Shown: positions 7,795 to 14,572 of the stretch, in pieces | Position numbering within the stretch: position 1 is the first letter of the stretch | Layout: each line of letters opens with the position of its first letter | DNA from: Vibrio tasmaniensis 1F-187 | GTDB lineage: Bacteria; Pseudomonadota; Gammaproteobacteria; Enterobacterales; Vibrionaceae | Direction: 5' to 3' | Length of the DNA: 16,818 nucleotides | Assembly (NCBI RefSeq): GCF_000272405.2 | Contig: NZ_AJZM02000074.1 | Span: forward strand, 1-16,818 | Position numbers and translations under genes: made by a program | The notes under the pieces: generated by a model | Seen by the model: the letters and a program-made list of their open reading frames with translations, nothing else | Databases searched by the model: none | What the model was told of the DNA's origin: nothing

Positions 7795-9241
7795 AAGGTA
7801 TCTCCAAAATAAATGTTGTTGGGGGGCCGATAAGCGTCATGTGACCGCCCATTTTTCCGACCATAGATTCTACTATCGTCAGACCTAAACCGAGTCCACT
7901 CTTACTTACGAATGGCTTTCTTAGTTGCCCCCAATCTTTGCGAGACAAGTCTCCATTATCTATAACTTTGAATGTCAGCTTCTTGTCAGAAGTATTCAGT
8001 TCTAGTATCACCGGGGCAACGCCGTATTTCACTGCATTTCTGATCAGGTTATCGATACACGTTCCTAACCAATATACGTTTACTTTTGCAGCAATATCTT
8101 TGTTTACGCGGAGTTCAATGCCCGGAGCAAAGTCTTCTTCAACTTTGTATTGAAGCCACTCTTCAACACTTGGCACCCACTCTGTTGCAAGCGGTTGGTT
8201 GTCTGATTGCAAATAGTCTTTACTTGCTTCTGCCAACTGCCTTAAACGGCGTGTATCTTCACACAACCTACGAAATTCATCATATACCGATTCTGGCAAG
8301 TGTTCGAACTCTCGCCTAAACCCTTCAACCGTCAATGACAAACTCGCAATCGGTGTTCTTAATTCATGCGTTAGAATTTGAAGAACCAGCATGCGGCTCT
8401 TCATCTCTTGTTTTTTACTGTTCCAACGGTAAACCGCCCACCCCAACACGAGTAGGATATTGGCAATCACCAAAATAAACATGGCGATCTGCAGAAGCTC
8501 TGAATGATCTTCTATTTCCCAACATACATTGCCGCGTTGGACGAAACAGCTGTTGCCTTCTGAGGACAAACTAAAGGATAAGCCCGCGAGCGTAGCGTTT
8601 TCGTTCCAAACTGATTCTTTATACAGGTAATATCTATCACCGCGCTTGACCCACATTTCATCAAGCTCAACAAACATACTCGCACCCGCTAGCAAAGCTG
8701 TTATGGCTTCATTGTCCATCTTCTGTAGACGAGACAGTAGTTCATCGTGTTCGGTGTTCGGTCGCTCTTGAATGTGCATGTAGCGCTTCAACGAGTCAAA
8801 TTTCTCTGGGTATAACTCAACGTAGCGTGCGGCATATGAACCGCCACCGGGATGAATCAAACCACTTCGAGTAAACCAACGATCAGAAAGTTTAGTTCCT
8901 TTACACATTGCACGAGTAAAGACCAAAGGCTCTGTGATTAGAGGGCTTAAAGGCAACTTTCCGCTGCATGTTTTTGATAACCGGTATAAGCGTTGGATGT
9001 CTTTTAGTGGGTATTCAGCAGTTTGCGGCAGCATAGAAGACGGCATGATCAAGCGAGTCGGGTAATCAGCCTGAAGCAGTCGAATATCATAAGATTCAAT
9101 TGCCATTTCATGATCAAAAAGTTTAGTGAAGTTATCGATACGCTCAGGTAAAGAGTCAGCAAACGCGTTCACTGAAACTGATAATGTAGCGATAAGCAGA
9201 GTAAATGTTCTTTTGATGATCACAAACCAACGCAAATTCAT
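7769..9241 (-). CDS. vxrA: Sensor histidine kinase VxrA (WigK)
   Basis: With the ATG at 9241 the kinase has 490 residues; a TTG three codons upstream is also in frame. A signal sequence or first helix (MNLRWFVIIKRTFTLLIA...) is followed by a large periplasmic sensor domain (about residues 30-245) of the Vibrio DUF3404 type. It has several Cys pairs, including Cys95/Cys116 and Cys235/Cys243 in the numbering with the TTG start. One membrane helix (IAMFILVIANILLVLGWAVY) leads to the kinase core: the phospho-His lies in LTHELRTP (about 292), the N box is NLIRNAVKYG, the G1 box DNGD and the G2 box SGLGLGLTIV. There is no HAMP domain. It should phosphorylate VxrB. The V. cholerae orthologue responds to cell-wall damage. 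First gene of the operon. Confidence 0.92.
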   Translation of the reverse strand: MNLRWFVIIKRTFTLLIATLSVSVNAFADSLPERIDNFTKLFDHEMAIESYDIRLLQADYPTRLIMPSSMLPQTAEYPLKDIQRLYRLSKTCSGKLPLSPLITEPLVFTRAMCKGTKLSDRWFTRSGLIHPGGGSYAARYVELYPEKFDSLKRYMHIQERPNTEHDELLSRLQKMDNEAITALLAGASMFVELDEMWVKRGDRYYLYKESVWNENATLAGLSFSLSSEGNSCFVQRGNVCWEIEDHSELLQIAMFILVIANILLVLGWAVYRWNSKKQEMKSRMLVLQILTHELRTPIASLSLTVEGFRREFEHLPESVYDEFRRLCEDTRRLRQLAEASKDYLQSDNQPLATEWVPSVEEWLQYKVEEDFAPGIELRVNKDIAAKVNVYWLGTCIDNLIRNAVKYGVAPVILELNTSDKKLTFKVIDNGDLSRKDWGQLRKPFVSKSGLGLGLTIVESMVGKMGGHMTLIGPPTTFILEIPCETDIASR

Positions 9242-9434
9242 ATAGATCAATCAAATATATACCATTCGTTATCAAAGATAAATTTATAACCGCATGAAAA
9301 ACCGTGCTAATGACGAGTTATAGCGACAAATTCGATCATATTAAGGCTATGTTGCACAGCTGTACTCGCTAATCGTTTGAGTCGTTATAACTTCATTCAA
9401 ATGATTTTTACGGCCGTCTATCGGACTGTGCTTA

Positions 9435-9482
9435 TTGCTTATGGGCCATAGATTGCTGCTTATGGGTCATAGATTGTTGCTT
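9435..9482. repeat. 21-bp tandem repeat, about 2.3 copies
   Basis: Two units (9435-9455 and 9456-9476) share GCTTATGGG, one variable base and CATAGATTG, differing at two positions. A third partial copy, TTGCTT, follows. No function is evident. Confidence 0.7.
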
Positions 9483-9508
9483 TAGGATACAGCGACTTTC
9501 AGATGAAC

Positions 9509-9536
9509 AAAAAAAAGGAGCTCTAATGAGCTCCTT
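9509..9536 (-). terminator. Strong leftward terminator without a matching gene
   Basis: The perfect 9-bp stem AAGGAGCTC / GAGCTCCTT with a TAAT loop is followed on the minus strand by eight T residues. It would end a transcript coming from the right, but the next gene on the right (recombinase) is on the plus strand. It may be the last trace of a core gene displaced by the island. Confidence 0.75.
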
Positions 9537-9678
9537 ATTTAGTTACGACTTAATGCTTTTGCTTAGAAAATACTTAAAAAGTGTTTCCTATAGATGCTCT
9601 AGAATACCGAGACAGCTCTGTTTCGCATCACTAAACTATAATCTGTTACACTCATATCTTTAATTTTGGTGGCAGCGT

Positions 9679-10533
9679 ATGAAGCTTTATCCTTATTGCA
9701 GGGTTTCTACAGGGAAACAGACTTCTGGACTCAGTATGAGCATACAAGGCGATAGTCGTTTACTGGAGCAGCTAAGCCAAGAACACAGTATGCCTATTGG
9801 ACGAGCTTATAATGATGCTGGTATCAGTTCTTACAAGGGAAAGAACGCCAAAGAAGGCGAACTAAACCTAATTATTAAACACATCGAATCAGGTCAAATA
9901 GCCAGTGGTTCGATAATCGTTATGCGTGCTTTAGACAGACTAAGCCGACAAACTCTCACGGCATCTGAAAACCTATACAACACTATCGTAAGTTCTGGTG
10001 TTCGTATCCTTACAACTATAGATAATCACGTATACAAGAAAGATTGCGTAATGTCTTCAGTATTGAAAACATTAGCTTTTAAAACTGCAAACGAAGAAAG
10101 TGCGAAGAAAAGCTATCTAACCAATCAATACGCATTGCATCGTATAAACCAGTTCAAACGTGGTGAACGCCCTAGCCCAGACACAGCTTATGATATAGGT
10201 GTTGGTCGCCATCCTTGGTATATGAAGATTGAAAACAAAATCTGCCAAGTTGATGATGAAAAATTCAAGCTTGCACGTTCGTGTATAGAAATGGCTTTAG
10301 CTGGCAAAGGTGTATTGAAATGTAAGCAGTTTTTAGAGCGTAATGGCGTCGTATTGAGTTGGTCATCAGTAGCAAAGTTCTTTCGCTCTGAATACTTATT
10401 CGGTCGTCTAAATGTGACTCTAGAGAACAACCAATATAGCTTAGAAGGCTATATTGGTTGTGTGTTCAGAATCAGAGTGGTATCAGATTCGTGGTATCAA
10501 AGAGCAACGCACGTACGCAGTAGGCAATCGTAA
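9679..10533 (+). CDS. Large serine recombinase, N-terminal part (frameshifted gene)
   Basis: This 284-residue frame holds the resolvase catalytic domain: YCRVSTGKQ with the nucleophile Ser10 and Arg8, and RALDRLSRQ with the conserved DRLSR. A 'recombinase' domain follows (about residues 165-250, with EMALAGKGVLKCKQFLERNG and FRSEYLFGRLNV). It leaves the family pattern after SLEGYIGCV (about 10464), where the correct frame shifts; the last 24 residues are out of frame. The continuation is the next entry. Such enzymes integrate and excise phages and islands at short attachment sites without extensive homology. The ribosome site is GGTGG, 6 nt before the ATG. As sequenced the enzyme lacks its zinc ribbon and is probably inactive for integration. 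Confidence 0.88.
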   Translation: MKLYPYCRVSTGKQTSGLSMSIQGDSRLLEQLSQEHSMPIGRAYNDAGISSYKGKNAKEGELNLIIKHIESGQIASGSIIVMRALDRLSRQTLTASENLYNTIVSSGVRILTTIDNHVYKKDCVMSSVLKTLAFKTANEESAKKSYLTNQYALHRINQFKRGERPSPDTAYDIGVGRHPWYMKIENKICQVDDEKFKLARSCIEMALAGKGVLKCKQFLERNGVVLSWSSVAKFFRSEYLFGRLNVTLENNQYSLEGYIGCVFRIRVVSDSWYQRATHVRSRQS

Positions 10534-11566
10534 ACGTGTAAGCATCTTAGGTGGTATTCGTCGGCTCTACTGTCAGTGTTGTGACTCTAGTATGTGCGTG
10601 GTTACGTCACAGGGTAACAGCTACTATCGCTGTTCAGCCTCTCAGCGTGGTGAGAAAAACTGCTTCCCTGCCCTACAGCAAAAACACGTTAATAGAGTTG
10701 TTCTAGAAAGCATTCAGCATCACGTGTTTACAGCTGAGGATGACAGCAACGAGCTACTTGCGCTCAATACTGAGCTAGAGAATAAACAAACAATATTCAG
10801 AAAGCGCCAGATACTTGTATTTGAAAATCCTGAGCTAATGAATGACTTGCAATCATTACTTGAGAAAGAGAAATCTGATATTCAACAACTAGTTGATGAA
10901 ATTAATAAGATAAAAATCAAGCCTAACGACTTAACCTTAGAAAGCTACCATGAGTGGGCTAAGTTAATAAAAACATACTTAGAATCTGATAATGATGACC
11001 TGCTAACAGAAATAAAAGACGCAGTTCAAAAAGTAGTTAAACGTATTAGCATTAACGAAAACTACCTCATCAAAATTGAGCTTGAAAGTAGTGACATCCT
11101 TTATGGTCAATTAGCGAAACAGCGAAATCAGGCTAAACAACGTATTGCTTATTGGTCACCTATTCGTGTTGTAGATAACAGTATATATGACGAGATTGTT
11201 AGTATAGAGCCCCTACTAGCTTTTAAAACCACAACTCAAGATAAGCTTAATAGCCATCAGGTTTGGTCTGACGAAATCACAGGCTGGCTCAGACAATTAG
11301 AAAAACCCATTGATAAGAAAGCTGAATTCTTTATTTTGTTACAAGGTAACGCATATGAGTGGAAGCGGAAACCAATTATCGATGCTGGTGCCACAAGCAC
11401 CCAATGGCAAATGTATAAAGATAGCGATGTTAGTGAATACGGGTTTACTAAACGTGAGATAACATTGACGACGCAGCATTACACTAAACAGCAAAAAACT
11501 GTCATCTACAAAGAATGGGATGAAGCTGAGATTTTAAACATGCTAGGTGGGATTAAATGTAACTGA
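10454..11566 (+). CDS. Large serine recombinase, C-terminal part (frameshifted gene)
   Basis: This 370-residue frame continues the recombinase in the +1 frame. It opens with SESEWYQIRGIKEQRTYAVG, then the zinc-ribbon domain with RLYCQCCDSSMCVVTSQG and YYRCSASQRG...NCF (Cys ligands), then a long coiled coil (about residues 95-190) of the kind used for synapsis, and an extra C-terminal region of about 150 residues that I do not recognise. The apparent TTG start at 10454 is only the first start-like codon in the open frame and has no ribosome site, so it is unlikely to be translated on its own. Together with the N-terminal part the full enzyme would have about 629 residues, a normal length. The stop codon at 11564-11566 lies inside a 13-bp inverted repeat. 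Confidence 0.8.
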   Translation: MVVCSESEWYQIRGIKEQRTYAVGNRKRVSILGGIRRLYCQCCDSSMCVVTSQGNSYYRCSASQRGEKNCFPALQQKHVNRVVLESIQHHVFTAEDDSNELLALNTELENKQTIFRKRQILVFENPELMNDLQSLLEKEKSDIQQLVDEINKIKIKPNDLTLESYHEWAKLIKTYLESDNDDLLTEIKDAVQKVVKRISINENYLIKIELESSDILYGQLAKQRNQAKQRIAYWSPIRVVDNSIYDEIVSIEPLLAFKTTTQDKLNSHQVWSDEITGWLRQLEKPIDKKAEFFILLQGNAYEWKRKPIIDAGATSTQWQMYKDSDVSEYGFTKREITLTTQHYTKQQKTVIYKEWDEAEILNMLGGIKCN

Positions 11567-11985
11567 CGCATCTACTACTTGTGCCAAAGAGGATTTACGC
11601 TCTGCCTTCGGCTACGCTTTCACGTCATATCATGGCATAAAAGTGATTAGCGGCGTAGCCGCTTTCGTCGTAGGCGATAAGTTCGAATGAATAAAACTGT
11701 AAAATAAAGTTCTTTCTTTATAAGGATTATTTTTTACAGATTACGTTGTGCACAATCTATTACGTTTAACTTACTAGTCGGTATTGAGATGCCGTAGGCA
11801 TCAACGCCGCAGGCGTCAATCTCTTTCTAAAGGATTCATTCCGATTAGTTACGTTGATTACGTTTAAGCCCTGCGGGCAACTCGGCTTCGCCTCGTCATC
11901 CTTTCAATAAGTGTTACTCAACTGGTCTTTATAGGGTTCTTAATAGACTAGTTTGGTAACGTTTCCCACTTATAGATGCGTCAGT
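11562..11985. repeat. Hairpin- and repeat-rich intergenic segment bounded by a 13-bp inverted repeat
   Basis: The ends ACTGACGCATCTA (11562-11574) and its reverse complement (11973-11985) are perfect inverted repeats overlapping the stop codon of the recombinase and the last codons of the convergent nuclease remnant. Inside are triloop hairpins built on GCC/GGC: 11604-11612, 11649-11663 (AGCGGC-GTA-GCCGCT), 11665-11677, 11788-11802 (GATGCC-GTA-GGCATC), 11804-11816, 11868-11878 and 11884-11892. TTACGTT occurs four times (11741, 11760, 11849, 11858), twice within ATTACGTTTAA. No protein gene is seen. It could be a small non-autonomous element, a structured RNA, a set of protein-binding sites or a recombination site; I cannot decide between these. 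Confidence 0.65.
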
Positions 11986-12411
11986 AACGAGTTATCACTT
12001 AGCCATGAATCCAACGTTGTACCATTAAGAATAGAGTCGCCATACCGCTCTTTAGCTCTTTCTATCGCTTTATGCTCGTATTGCATTGCGCCAACTTCAT
12101 CCATACATGTCGGTTTATTGGTTTTCTTCGCCCAAATATCAAAGCTCCGCAGTATTTCAAACTCCGCAGCCTCACTCTTTAACAAATGATTGCCGAGCGG
12201 ACTGCTACTTGTGTAATGCCACCAGTTAGGCACTTTCGATACTACCGTGCTGTTGTATACGGTGGTTTCTCGTCTAACTAACTTATCGGTTATTTTTTAT
12301 GCTAATGTATTTCTTATCTAGCCTTGGAAAGCGAATGACATAAAGAAAGGCAACACAGTTCGGGACAAACTCCCCTCGACACTTCCAGTGACCATATTGT
12401 TCTACACTCAT
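11970..12411 (-). pseudogene. GIY-YIG-like endonuclease, broken by a frameshift in an A run
   Basis: An ATG at 12411 overlaps the stop of the helicase remnant (ATGA) and reads MSVEQYGHWK through LYVIRFPRLDKKYISIK, then shifts frame in a run of six A residues (12293-12298 on the plus strand as T). Removing one A joins it to ITDKLVRRETTVYNSTVV, SKVPNWWHYTSSSPLGNHLL, FEILRSFDIW and YEHKAIERAKERYGDSILN, ending at 11970. The restored protein has 146 residues. YVI...YIS spaced by 11 residues followed by a conserved Arg, a late Glu (YEH) and ILN resembles GIY-YIG nucleases of phages and homing enzymes, although the second motif reads YIS rather than YIG. Without repair only an 87-residue piece from a GTG at 12233 remains. 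Frame and overlap are seen; the family is by resemblance. Confidence 0.55.
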
Positions 12412-12875
12412 GCTTTCACCGAAATATCAAAATTAAAGTCTTTTGGCACTCTCTTCATTGCATTAGCCTTGAACAATCTGAGCATATGTTTTGGCTCATC
12501 AATGTTTGGATAGAAACCATTGGCTTTCTCAAACTTATCCACCAGCCTTTTAGCTTTGGGTTTGGTTGCATACTTCTCAACTAAAGCTCGAATCACAGAA
12601 CAACCACGCTGTGAGGTATTTCCCTTGTTCCCAACTTGACCACCATTTTTATCTTTTAGAGTAATGGCTTGAGTATCATCAATCACTGCATTAGGTAGCC
12701 TATTTGCCAACCAGTTAGCCGCTCTCATGTCAGGAACAAAGAACTTACAATCTCTATTATCATCATGAACACGTATGGCTGTTCGCGTTACAGTTTGATA
12801 TACAACATCAAGAACATTCTGATTCACATACGCATCAGTTAGATAGCTCTCATCATAACCAAGAAATCGAAGCAA
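12408..12875 (-). pseudogene. C-terminal remnant of a helicase-like replication protein
   Basis: The open frame (155 codons from a TTG at 12875) has no ribosome site and is preceded directly by in-frame stop codons, so the gene has lost its N-terminus. VLDVVYQTVTRTAIR followed by FFVPDMRAANWLANRLPNA resembles the end of superfamily-2-type phage or plasmid helicases (motif VI with Q-x-x-x-R-x-x-x-R, then a short strand). After this comes a linker with KDKNGGQVGNKGNTSQRG and a basic helical tail, as in replication-control or DNA-binding C-termini. The first start-like ATG is internal. The remnant begins about 100 bp from the start of the plus-strand cargo gene, which suggests that the cargo replaced the missing part. 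The family call is moderate. Confidence 0.5.
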
Positions 12876-12973
12876 TTAATAAACAGTGAGCGTTTAAGGT
12901 ATTGATATGCAACACTCCTGCTGATTCTGGTACACTCTATGCAATTGAATAATACTAAATTTCAGAGGGCAGA

Positions 12974-14440
12974 ATGAGCAACCGTAGAGAAGGCTGGGAA
13001 GACATCGATTTAAATGAGATGTTTGGTGATATTGAAGCGGATAGTATCACCCGCCCGCTAGATGAGTACCTAGAAAACCTAAGCTCGTTCTACACCACTT
13101 ACAGGGCAGATAGCAGTTCAGGTCTTATGAGGGTTATTGAAGATTTCGAGCCTGAATCTTTAGACCAGTCCACCATTGCGTTTATCACAGGCTCCCTTAG
13201 AGCTGCTAACTATGACGAAAACGCACTAAGGGGTGAGCACGTTGTTTTATTCTCCGAGCCAGTAATCGTATCCGAAATGCGATTCGATAAAGCTCCTACT
13301 GACGAAACCGAAGCAGCTATTAGGTTAATATCCAATATCGCTTCAGACAAGAAGATTACAACGAATAGAACCGTCACATCGCGTGCTCACAATGTTCCCG
13401 TTACAACATACAAATTACATGATGTGGTTTACGGCTTGATTCTACCAAAGCGCAGTAATTTGCTGTCGATAAAGCTAGTCAATTTTCGCGCCCTACATAC
13501 TGATATAAAGAAACTAGAGAAAACAGAGAAAGCACTTCAAAAAGCCAACCGAGCTCCACAGGTTCAAATTCAGAAAATTGTACAAAAATTCAATGATATC
13601 AACTCAATTATCAACGCTAGGCGAGATAAATTTGAAGCAATTGAACTCGACGTTCAAACGTTGGTGCAAAAACAATCGCATACTCAGAGTGCTCTTGAAA
13701 ACAGCCAAAAGACATTGAAGAAAGTAAGTAGCGATACAGCGGCGATTTCAGAAGAGTACGATAACGTCACAATTGAACTGAGCAAAGCCAATCAACAGTT
13801 AGATAAACTCAAGAAACAACTTTCCACAAGTAAGAAAGAACATGACGAAGCCATGATTAGAGTCCAGCAAATCCAGACTAATATCATTGGTGAGCGTGAA
13901 ACCTTACAGGGTTTACAAGAAGAGCTAGCCATTGCACGGCGAGAGAAAAACCTAACTACTTTTGATACAGCAGGGCACACAGCTGAAACAAAGACTCAAT
14001 TAGTAGCTTATTATTGGTTCGCTACTATTACATTTTTAGGTTTAGTCGGTATGGCCATTTATGTCTACCGAAATGGTCAGAACTTTATGGAAACACTGCC
14101 TTACTTGGTACATGTGAGCGCATGGGATATTCTACTGAGCAGACTACCCCTAGTCGCCGCTACGACCCTTATTATAGGCGGTTTATCTGGTGTCTTTTTC
14201 TTCCTAATTAAACATATCGTATCGCTCAACACAGAGAAGATGACGATGCTAAAGGCAGGTATCCTAGCTGAGCAAATAACCAACTCTCTAGAGTGTAAAG
14301 GCATGACAGAAGAAGATATTCTTCAGTTCAAGCGAGACACTAAAATCAAGCTGATAATGCAGATATTCTCAAAAGGTGAGCCTGAAATCGATAAGAGCAA
14401 TATTATAATCGAAGCACTAAAAGCCATGAACTCAAAGTAA
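12974..14440 (+). CDS. Two-TM coiled-coil membrane protein, candidate partner of the RT
   Basis: This 488-residue protein is not one I can assign to a named family. Residues 1-165 form a soluble, mixed alpha/beta domain (MSNRREGWEDIDLNEMFGDI at the start). Residues about 170-335 are a long charged coiled coil. Two membrane helices follow, YYWFATITFLGLVGMAIYVY (about 345-364) and PLVAATTLIIGGLSGVFFFL (about 391-410), with a short loop between them, then a cytoplasmic tail of about 75 residues. This puts both the N-terminal domain and the tail on the same, probably cytoplasmic, side. GAGGG close to the ATG is the ribosome site. It has its own terminator and is followed by the reverse transcriptase gene 132 bp away on the same strand. 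Large coiled-coil membrane proteins beside defence enzymes often act as membrane-disrupting effectors; that is inference here. Confidence 0.85.
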   Translation: MSNRREGWEDIDLNEMFGDIEADSITRPLDEYLENLSSFYTTYRADSSSGLMRVIEDFEPESLDQSTIAFITGSLRAANYDENALRGEHVVLFSEPVIVSEMRFDKAPTDETEAAIRLISNIASDKKITTNRTVTSRAHNVPVTTYKLHDVVYGLILPKRSNLLSIKLVNFRALHTDIKKLEKTEKALQKANRAPQVQIQKIVQKFNDINSIINARRDKFEAIELDVQTLVQKQSHTQSALENSQKTLKKVSSDTAAISEEYDNVTIELSKANQQLDKLKKQLSTSKKEHDEAMIRVQQIQTNIIGERETLQGLQEELAIARREKNLTTFDTAGHTAETKTQLVAYYWFATITFLGLVGMAIYVYRNGQNFMETLPYLVHVSAWDILLSRLPLVAATTLIIGGLSGVFFFLIKHIVSLNTEKMTMLKAGILAEQITNSLECKGMTEEDILQFKRDTKIKLIMQIFSKGEPEIDKSNIIIEALKAMNSK

Positions 14441-14445
14441 GCATC

Positions 14446-14470
14446 AAACCGCCGGAAGGCGGTTTTTCTT
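14446..14470 (+). terminator. Terminator between the coiled-coil gene and the RT gene
   Basis: AAACCGCC-GGAA-GGCGGTTT is a perfect 8-bp stem with a GGAA tetraloop, followed by TTCTT. It lies 5 bp after the stop codon, so the RT is likely to have its own promoter in the next 100 bp or to depend on read-through. Confidence 0.85.
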
Positions 14471-14572
14471 TAGAAATCAACACAGGTCAGGTTTTCAGAA
14501 TTAAGTTAAAGTCGGCATTTTTACCATCATTTTTATGGCATGATTATGTTGTTCAACTAAGTTAATGGTCTC

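Larger units (their letters stand above)
9242..9678. other. Intergenic region between vxrA and the island
   Basis: It must hold the divergent promoters. For vxrA (minus strand) a possible pair is TTAATA, 16 bp, TATAAC around 9342-9315, but several TATAA-like boxes compete. For the recombinase (plus strand) TATAAT at 9637-9642 is a good -10 with no clear -35, followed by GGTGG 6 nt before the ATG. A 21-bp tandem repeat and an orphan terminator lie between them. The left boundary of the island is probably in 9537-9678; no attachment-site repeat could be recognised. Confidence 0.5.

Noticed and set aside
11562..11985. Integron attC site or CRISPR array
   Set aside because: The attC core RYYYAAC/GTTRRRY arrangement and the Vibrio VCR sequence are not present. 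The hairpins differ in sequence and spacing, so there is no repeat-spacer pattern.
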